Positions 5,171-10,580 of a DNA stretch of 10,580 nt are shown here, piece after piece (within the stretch, counting starts at the first letter, position 1; each line of letters opens with the position of its first letter). Made by a program: the position numbers and the translations under genes. Source of the stretch: Candidatus Zixiibacteriota bacterium (GTDB lineage: Bacteria; Zixibacteria; MSB-5A5; JAABVY01; JAHJOQ01). The stretch spans positions 1-10,580 of the forward strand of contig DAOVLC010000018.1 in NCBI GenBank assembly GCA_030631455.1, written 5' to 3'. Under the pieces are notes generated by a model that had not been told where the DNA came from, did no database searches, and worked only from the letters and a program-made list of their open reading frames with translations.

Positions 5171-6871
5171 ATGACAAGCGAACTGGGCACAATGCTGCTG
5201 AAGGCTGGTAAGATCACTGAGGACCAGCTTGATACGGCACTTGAGATACAGAAGAAGGGACAGGGAAAGCTTAATGAAATCCTTGTTCGAATTGGCGCAG
5301 TTTCAGATGAGGATGATATCTCCTCATTCATCGGGAGGCAGCTCAATATCGGGGCTGTCAGGCTCTCCGATCTTGAGTTGAATCCCGAAATTGTCAAGCT
5401 CATTCCTCTGGACATCGCCAGGAAGTTCAATGTAATCGCCGTCTCCAAAGTCAGCAGGACGCTCGTTACCGCCATAAGTGATCCGAACAATATTTACGTT
5501 CTTGACGCTGTCAAGTTCATAACCGGCTGCAACGTTCAGCCCGTCATATCGCCGGAGTCCGCCATTTCGAAGGCGATTGACCGATATTACGCGGAAGAGA
5601 CACTGGGCTTTTCTGAGATCATCAAAGACATCGAAGAATCAGATCTTGAGGTTATCGATTCGCGCGACGAGGCTCCTTCAGAGCAGGATCTGCAGTCTCA
5701 GGTCCAGGACAAACCACTCGTCAAACTCGTCGACTCGATAATCAGTGATGCGATCCGTAAGGGTGTCTCTGACATTCATATCGAATGCTATGAGAAGCGA
5801 ATCCGCGTGAGATTTCGCAAGGACGGTAAGCTGATAGAGATGGCACCGCTTCCATTCAAATACCGTGCAGCGATAATATCGCGCGTAAAGATCATGGCCG
5901 ATCTGGATATTTCAGAGCGACGGCTTCCACAGGACGGCCGCATCAAGATAAAAATGGGAGAACGAACCGTCGATCTCCGGATATCTGTTTTGCCGACCAT
6001 CTTTGGCGAGAAAGTCGTCATGCGTATCCTCGACCCAAGGTCACTTATGGTGGACTTGACTCAGCTCGGCTTCGAGGAGGAGTCGCTGGTTGCATTCGAT
6101 GAGACGATCCATCTTCCGTACGGTATGATACTCGTCACCGGACCGACCGGTTCCGGAAAAACGACAACCCTCTACTCCGCGCTGAAACAGTTAAACACTG
6201 TCGATGTGAACATCATGACTGCTGAGGACCCGGTCGAATTTAACTTCGACGGGATCAATCAGGTACTCGTAAAATCGAATATTGGACTTACATTTGCGGC
6301 GTCGTTGAGGTCCTTTCTGCGACAGGATCCGGATATTGTCATGGTTGGTGAGATTCGTGATACCGAGACGGCCGAGATCGGAATACGTGCGGCATTGACG
6401 GGTCACCTTGTCTTCTCGACGTTGCATACGAATGATGCGCCGTCGACTATCAGCCGCCTCACAGACATGGGTATTCCTCCGTTCCTGGTGGCCTCTGCGA
6501 CTAAACTGATCATGGCACAGAGGATGCTCAGGCTGATATGTCAGAGATGCAAAAAGCCGGTTGACGTGAAACCCGAGCAGTTGATAAGGCTGGGGGTATC
6601 GGAAAGTGAAATTGACGATTTCGTTGTTTACGAGGGGCAGGGGTGTAATGAGTGTAACGGCACGGGGATGATAGGAAGAACCGGCATATTCGAGGTGATG
6701 CGGATCTCAGCGACAATCGAAAGGATGATTCTCGACAAAGCTTCAATTCCGGAAATCAGAGAACAGGCATGCAAGGAAGGTATGCTGCCCCTGAGACAGG
6801 CAGCCCTAAGGAAATTGAAAGGCGGATTGACCAACATACAGGAAGTTGTGGCAACGTCAACAGAGGGGTAA
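5171..6871 (+). CDS. pilB: PilB, type IV pilus extension ATPase
   Basis: This 566-residue protein has the usual PilB length. Residues about 1-150 form a GspE/MshE N-terminal domain with one fair nucleotide-binding-type repeat (4-27) and a second, degenerate one (33-57). The ATPase core shows Walker A GPTGSGKT (324-331), an Asp box AEDPVE (351-356), a Walker B region DPDIVMVGEIRD (386-397, Glu394 catalytic) and a His box GHLVFSTLHT (411-420). Four cysteines of the family zinc site are present (C457, C460, C492, C495), and this separates PilB from PilT. It hexamerises at the inner membrane and drives pilin polymerisation through PilC. ATG 5171 follows AGAGGAAGGA (5151-5160) at a slightly long spacing. 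The gap to mglB is 48 bases with no visible terminator, so motor and polarity genes are probably co-transcribed. Confidence 0.96.
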   Translation: MTSELGTMLLKAGKITEDQLDTALEIQKKGQGKLNEILVRIGAVSDEDDISSFIGRQLNIGAVRLSDLELNPEIVKLIPLDIARKFNVIAVSKVSRTLVTAISDPNNIYVLDAVKFITGCNVQPVISPESAISKAIDRYYAEETLGFSEIIKDIEESDLEVIDSRDEAPSEQDLQSQVQDKPLVKLVDSIISDAIRKGVSDIHIECYEKRIRVRFRKDGKLIEMAPLPFKYRAAIISRVKIMADLDISERRLPQDGRIKIKMGERTVDLRISVLPTIFGEKVVMRILDPRSLMVDLTQLGFEEESLVAFDETIHLPYGMILVTGPTGSGKTTTLYSALKQLNTVDVNIMTAEDPVEFNFDGINQVLVKSNIGLTFAASLRSFLRQDPDIVMVGEIRDTETAEIGIRAALTGHLVFSTLHTNDAPSTISRLTDMGIPPFLVASATKLIMAQRMLRLICQRCKKPVDVKPEQLIRLGVSESEIDDFVVYEGQGCNECNGTGMIGRTGIFEVMRISATIERMILDKASIPEIREQACKEGMLPLRQAALRKLKGGLTNIQEVVATSTEG

Positions 6872-6927
6872 CAGTAGAGGTGCTGAAATAGCCTGGTTGA
6901 GCCGACAATAGATACAAGGGAGATATT

Positions 6928-8004
6928 ATGGTTTCACTGCGTGAGTTACTGGAGTTGATGACAGAGAAAAACGCGTCCGACCTGCATCTGACAGCAGGGG
7001 TGCCGCCTGTCGTGAGGATTGACGGCAAGCTTGTCAAACTCGAAATGGACATGCTCACGCCTGAGATGACCAAGAAGCTGGCGTACTCGATGATGAACGA
7101 GAAGCAGCGGCTTAAGTTCGAGGAGAACAGCGAACTCGATCTCTCGTTTGGAATCGAGAATCTGTCACGCTTTCGCTGCAATGTGTTTATACAGCGCGGC
7201 AATGTAGCAGTCGCTCTGAGGCAAATTCCGTTTAAGGTGAAGTCCTTCGAGGAGCTTGGCATTTCCAGGACAGTTGTCGACTTTGCGAAGATTCCGAGAG
7301 GACTCGTGCTGGTGTGCGGCCCTACCGGCTCCGGGAAGTCAACGACTCTTGCTGCTCTGATAGACAAGATTAATCGAGAGCGTCGGGAGCACATTCTTAC
7401 GGTTGAGGATCCCATCGAGTATCTCCATCGGCATATGAACTGCATAGTCAACCAGCGTGAAGTGTACTCCGACACCGGTTCCTTCGCAACCGCTCTCAAG
7501 TATGCTCTGCGCGAAGATCCTGACGTCGTTCTGATCGGTGAGATGAGAGATCTTGAGACTATAGAAGCCGCTATTAGAATATCGGAGACCGGTCACCTTG
7601 CGTTCGCGACCCTTCATACTAACTCAGCCGCCGAAACCATCAACCGAATCATCGATGTCTTCCCGACGAATCAACAGGATCAGATCAGGGTGACGCTATC
7701 ATTCGTGGTGCAGGCTGTAGTTGTCCAGCAGCTGATTCCGAGAATCGGAGGCGGCAGGGTTCTCGCTACCGAGATACTTGTTGCAACCCCGGCCGTAAGA
7801 GCCGTCATCAGGGATGACAAAACGCACCAGATATACAGCATGATACAGTCCGGACAAAAGTTCGGTATGAATACCATGAACGACTGTCTGGCCGAACTTT
7901 ATCTTACACGAAAGATAACAATAGGAGATGCATTAGCGAGAAGCTCCAATCGAGCGGAATTGAATGAAATGCTCTCCCGCAAGACAGAGGGAGTCACCGT
8001 TTAG
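6928..8004 (+). CDS. pilT: PilT, type IV pilus retraction ATPase
   Basis: This 358-residue protein is typical of PilT. The N-terminal PAS-like domain opens with the family pattern ELLELMTEKNASDLHLTAG and VPPVVRIDG. The core shows Walker A GPTGSGKS (131-138), an Asp box VEDPIE (159-164), Walker B DPDVVLIGEMRD (197-208, Glu205 catalytic) and a His box GHLAFATLHT (222-231), then the PilT-specific AETINRIIDVFP and a C-terminal stretch with AVRAVIRDDKTHQIYSMIQSG. There are no zinc cysteines. It powers pilus disassembly and so the pulling force of twitching motility. ATG 6928 follows AAGGGAGA with good spacing. The 56-base gap after pilB has no convincing promoter or terminator. A PilU-type accessory ATPase is less likely, given the close match to PilT and its place between pilB and pilC. 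Confidence 0.95.
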   Translation: MVSLRELLELMTEKNASDLHLTAGVPPVVRIDGKLVKLEMDMLTPEMTKKLAYSMMNEKQRLKFEENSELDLSFGIENLSRFRCNVFIQRGNVAVALRQIPFKVKSFEELGISRTVVDFAKIPRGLVLVCGPTGSGKSTTLAALIDKINRERREHILTVEDPIEYLHRHMNCIVNQREVYSDTGSFATALKYALREDPDVVLIGEMRDLETIEAAIRISETGHLAFATLHTNSAAETINRIIDVFPTNQQDQIRVTLSFVVQAVVVQQLIPRIGGGRVLATEILVATPAVRAVIRDDKTHQIYSMIQSGQKFGMNTMNDCLAELYLTRKITIGDALARSSNRAELNEMLSRKTEGVTV

Positions 8005-8025
8005 AAATATGTCCGTTATTTTGCA

Positions 8026-8032
8026 GGGAGGT
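8026..8032 (+). promoter_or_regulatory. Ribosome binding site supporting the TTG start of pilC
   Basis: GGGAGGT ends four bases before TTG 8037. No ATG or GTG near this position gives the conserved PilC N-terminus MPVFEYKG, whereas the TTG gives it exactly. Confidence 0.8.
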
Positions 8033-8036
8033 AACC

Positions 8037-9236
8037 TTGCCGGTTTTTGAGTACAAAGGAAAGTCAGTTTCCGGAACAGTCGTCCAGGGGAATCTTAAGG
8101 CTAAGAGCAGGGTGGATCTGGAACGGATGCTGAGAAGCAATCGAATCCTGGTGACGTCGGTTTCAAGAAAGCCGTCGGATTTGAACATTAGAATCGGAAC
8201 CGGGATTAAGAAGATTCACATTTCGCGGTTCACGCGCCAGTTTGCTACAATGATTGGCGCGGGACTACCGATGGTTCAATGTCTCGACATACTCTCACAA
8301 CAGATGGAAGCGCCAGAGCTGAGGAAGATCGTAGGTGAGGTCAAGGAGTCCGTGCAAAGCGGCACGACACTCTCAGAGGCCTTGCGCAAACACAAGAAAG
8401 TGTTCGATGATCTGTATGTCAACATGGTCGAGGCCGGTGAGGTCGGAGGCGCACTCGATACGATTCTGGTCAGACTCGCGAATTACAGGGAGAAGGCCGA
8501 TGCGCTCACCCGCAAGGTCAAAGGAGCGCTGGTCTATCCGATAGTCGTATCGATTGTGGCCATCGGTGTCACAATTGCCATGCTGAAGTTCATTGTCCCG
8601 GTGTTTGCCAAAATGTTCAGTGATCTGGGCGCTGACCTTCCGGGGCCGACTCTGATCATCCTGGGTCTATCTGACTTCATCAACGATTATTTCTTGGTCA
8701 TGGTCCTGGGTGCTATTGCGGTCTTTACGGCAATCAAGCTGTATGGAAAAACCTCGAAGGGCCGCCTCAATCTCGATAAGTTTAAGCTGATGTTGCCTGC
8801 TCTCGGCACTCTCATCCGGAAATCATCTGTCGCGAGGTTCTCGAGAACTCTCGGTACTCTGATATCATCGGGTGTTTCGATTCTCGACGCGCTCGACACT
8901 ACCGCCAGGACGGCGGGAAACAGGGTTGTGCATGACGCCATCAAGAAGGCGACCATAGCCATTGCTGAGGGTGACACGATCACCGGACCGCTTAAAGAGT
9001 CCGGTGTCTTTCCACCTATGGTGGTTCAGATGATCTCGGTTGGTGAGAAGACCGGCGGTCTCGACGAGATGCTCAACAAGATTGCGGATTTCTATGACGA
9101 GGAGGTTGATGCGGCGGTGACTGCATTGACATCCCTGATCGAACCTGTAGTGATCGTCGTAATGGGCGCAGTCATAGGTGGAATCCTTATCGCGATGTAT
9201 CTGCCGATGTTCGATATAATCGGCAAGATCGGTTAA
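8037..9236 (+). CDS. pilC: PilC, type IV pilus inner-membrane platform protein
   Basis: This 399-residue protein has the standard GspF/PilC length. The N-terminus MPVFEYKGKSVSGTVVQG is the conserved cytoplasmic start of the family. Two T2SSF domains follow (about 64-187 and 267-389). The first contains FTRQFATMIGAGLPMVQCLDIL and the VEAGEVGGALD motif; the second contains FSRTLGTLISSGVSILDALD and the matching SVGEKTGGLDEML. Membrane helices are visible at about 167-187, 217-236 and 368-390. PilC couples the PilB and PilT hexamers to pilin insertion and removal at the inner membrane. The start is TTG 8037. Its stop is followed after 57 bases by a histidine kinase gene with a hairpin between them. 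Confidence 0.95.
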   Translation: MPVFEYKGKSVSGTVVQGNLKAKSRVDLERMLRSNRILVTSVSRKPSDLNIRIGTGIKKIHISRFTRQFATMIGAGLPMVQCLDILSQQMEAPELRKIVGEVKESVQSGTTLSEALRKHKKVFDDLYVNMVEAGEVGGALDTILVRLANYREKADALTRKVKGALVYPIVVSIVAIGVTIAMLKFIVPVFAKMFSDLGADLPGPTLIILGLSDFINDYFLVMVLGAIAVFTAIKLYGKTSKGRLNLDKFKLMLPALGTLIRKSSVARFSRTLGTLISSGVSILDALDTTARTAGNRVVHDAIKKATIAIAEGDTITGPLKESGVFPPMVVQMISVGEKTGGLDEMLNKIADFYDEEVDAAVTALTSLIEPVVIVVMGAVIGGILIAMYLPMFDIIGKIG

Positions 9237-9249
9237 CACGATTTGTGAG

Positions 9250-9290
9250 AGACCAGGCGTCTGCAGCTCTGTGCCGAGGTGCCTGGTTTT
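9250..9290 (+). terminator. Hairpin with short T-run between pilC and pilS (weak terminator or attenuator)
   Basis: ACCAGGC (9252-9258) and GCCTGGT (9281-9287) form seven perfect pairs, which extend inward through two G-T wobbles and two further pairs (9259-9262 with 9277-9280). The right arm runs into TTTT (9287-9290). This resembles a Rho-independent terminator, but the T-run is short, the loop is large and the next start codon is only four bases further on, so partial termination or control of pilS translation is also possible. Confidence 0.5.
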
Positions 9291-9293
9291 ACC

Positions 9294-10580
9294 ATGAGAA
9301 GAAAACCGCTACTTCAGATCGAACTGCGAAACACATGGTTCATGCCGTTACGGCTGGTGGTTTTCCTGGTTGTGTTCGGCAGCATTGTCATATCGCTCCG
9401 CTCTCATCTTGAGCTATACGGACCGTTTTTCGCCTACTGTTCGATCACGCTTCTCTTTCTGATCTCGATGCTTTTTGCGAGGCGCGCCGCCTTCGCAGTG
9501 GTTTCGAAGTACCTTATCGCTCTACAGCTTCTTTCGGAGTTGACTATCGAGGCCTTCATGGTCTACTACTCCGGCTCACTGTCGAGTCCGTTCTCCGGGC
9601 TGTTTGTGCTCACGATTGTCTCGGCGTCCTTAGCCTATCGGCTGGTCGGGACATTGTCAATGGCTACGTTTGCCTCTCTTGCTTATTCGATGGCAATATG
9701 GGTTGGAATAGACTCAACCCCGCTCTCGGCCTTCAGTATTGAAGCATTCAGGGACCTTTATAATGCGAATGACGATCTGTTCTACACAGTTTTCAGTCAT
9801 TTATGCATCTTCTATCTGGCTGCGTTCATATCCGGCTATCTCGCGGAACGAATTCGCGCTAAGGATCAAGAGCTGTTCAGAGCGTCAGAGAAGTTGAAAC
9901 GTGCACACCTTGAAACGGACGAGATACTCCAGCATCTTCACTCAGGGCTGATAACAATTGATAACATGGGCAAGATCGTATTCTTCAACTGGGCCGCGGA
10001 GAAAATCACAGGACTGAAAGAGACGGAGATCAAAGGGAAGAATTGCCTCGAGGTGTTTCGTGACCGGATGCCACACTTTGCGGAGAAAATTCTTGCGGTT
10101 CTCAAATCGTCCCAGCATGATATCAGGACCGAGATCACGTTGGCCGGCCCGGATGGTACGGAAATTCCCATAGGAATGTCTTCTTCGATTCTGGGCGATG
10201 AGAGGTTTGGTGTCAGGGGAGTGGTCGCGGTATTCCAGGATCTTACCGAAGCTAAGAAAACAGAAAAGAGGATCAGGAGCGCAGACCGGTTGGCAGCAGT
10301 TGGCGAGCTTGCGGCAAGTATAGCTCACGAGATTCGAAACCCGCTCACCGCAATATCAGGTTCCGTTGAAGTGCTCAGCAATGAACTGAATTGTGAGGGC
10401 GAGAACGAGCGTCTGATGAATCTCATCCTGAAGGAATCCTCGCGGCTCAATCACATCCTGGTCGAATTCCTCGACTACGCTCGTATCAAGAGGCCGATGT
10501 TTGCCAAAGTCGAAATCAATCATCTCATTCTCGACCTCTTCGATATAGTCAGGCATCACGAGTCGTATCACGATCGTATC
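9294..10580 (+). CDS. pilS: PilS-type membrane sensor histidine kinase, 3' end cut off
   Basis: The frame runs from ATG 9294 to the right edge (429 codons) without a stop. It has about six hydrophobic segments in residues 15-182 (for example 15-35, 43-62, 102-118, 120-140 and 162-182) and no large periplasmic domain, as in PilS. A helical linker (185-205) leads to a PAS domain (about 206-320), with the typical HSGLITIDNMGKIVFFNWAAEKITG and an exit near VVAVFQDLTEAKK. The HisKA domain carries the H-box ASIAHEIRNPL with phospho-acceptor His345. The ATPase domain lies beyond the window. PilS phosphorylates PilR, a sigma-54 activator of pilin transcription. In M. xanthus pilS follows pilC, as here, so pilR and pilA may follow. 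No good ribosome site precedes ATG 9294; GAGGTG (9276-9281) is too far away and lies partly in the hairpin. A GTG at 9279 is an alternative start. The PilS name rests on context and architecture. Confidence 0.85.
   Translation, partial: MRRKPLLQIELRNTWFMPLRLVVFLVVFGSIVISLRSHLELYGPFFAYCSITLLFLISMLFARRAAFAVVSKYLIALQLLSELTIEAFMVYYSGSLSSPFSGLFVLTIVSASLAYRLVGTLSMATFASLAYSMAIWVGIDSTPLSAFSIEAFRDLYNANDDLFYTVFSHLCIFYLAAFISGYLAERIRAKDQELFRASEKLKRAHLETDEILQHLHSGLITIDNMGKIVFFNWAAEKITGLKETEIKGKNCLEVFRDRMPHFAEKILAVLKSSQHDIRTEITLAGPDGTEIPIGMSSSILGDERFGVRGVVAVFQDLTEAKKTEKRIRSADRLAAVGELAASIAHEIRNPLTAISGSVEVLSNELNCEGENERLMNLILKESSRLNHILVEFLDYARIKRPMFAKVEINHLILDLFDIVRHHESYHDRI

Noticed and set aside
6756..7499. 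Antisense open frame of 247 codons across the end of pilB and start of pilT
   Set aside because: It lies opposite two strongly conserved motor genes, has a serine/arginine-rich composition typical of reverse reading, and shows no recognisable domain.
9203..9224. GCCGAT/ATCGGC inverted repeat near the end of pilC
   Set aside because: It has only six pairs with a ten-base loop inside conserved coding sequence, and no T-run follows.
1..10580. CRISPR arrays, insertion sequences, tRNA or rRNA genes
   Set aside because: I saw no regularly spaced direct repeats, transposase motifs, terminal inverted repeats or RNA-gene signatures; the window is filled with co-directional coding sequence.

Overview
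This window is a single co-directional block of eleven genes, all on the + strand, with short gaps (4 to 57 bases), one 8-base overlap and no stretch over 300 bases without a gene. It joins a MglA/MglB-type cell-polarity GTPase module to the core motor genes of a type IV pilus (T4P). The organism is most likely a Gram-negative bacterium: it has T4P genes in the order pilB-pilT-pilC-pilS, as in Myxococcus, a MglA that aligns residue for residue with Myxococcus xanthus MglA over the G domain, and a MglB that still carries the C-terminal acidic tail. Base composition looks balanced (by eye near 50% GC), and TTG and GTG starts are used. Myxococcota or another deltaproteobacterial-type lineage, or an FCB-type candidate phylum such as Zixibacteria, would fit. 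I cannot decide between them from this sequence.

Layout. 1-697: 3' part of a DUF4388/PatA-like protein whose N-terminus lies outside the window. 702-1076: small secreted or membrane protein with signal peptide and about three hydrophobic helices, function unknown. 1111-1986: TPR protein with a C-terminal roadblock/LC7 domain. 1998-2942: four-helix membrane protein with a cytoplasmic roadblock-like domain. 2935-3273: free-standing roadblock/LC7 protein, overlapping the previous gene. 3288-4616: MglA-type small GTPase with an unusual tail of about 245 residues. 4634-5122: MglB. 5171-6871: PilB extension ATPase. 6928-8004: PilT retraction ATPase. 8037-9236: PilC platform protein. 9294 to the right edge: PilS-type sensor histidine kinase, cut off before its ATPase domain.

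How the genes probably work together (inference). In M. xanthus, MglA-GTP marks the leading pole and directs T4P assembly there, MglB (a roadblock GAP) acts at the lagging pole, and a second roadblock protein, RomY, assists MglB. Here one apparent transcription unit encodes the GTPase, its GAP, three further roadblock proteins of different architecture (soluble, TPR-linked, membrane-anchored) and the pilus extension and retraction motors. The most interesting points are this multi-roadblock set, the long disordered tail of MglA ending in a basic-aromatic segment, and a cluster of strong RNA hairpins encoded in the last 120 bases of mglA, just before the mglB ribosome-binding site.
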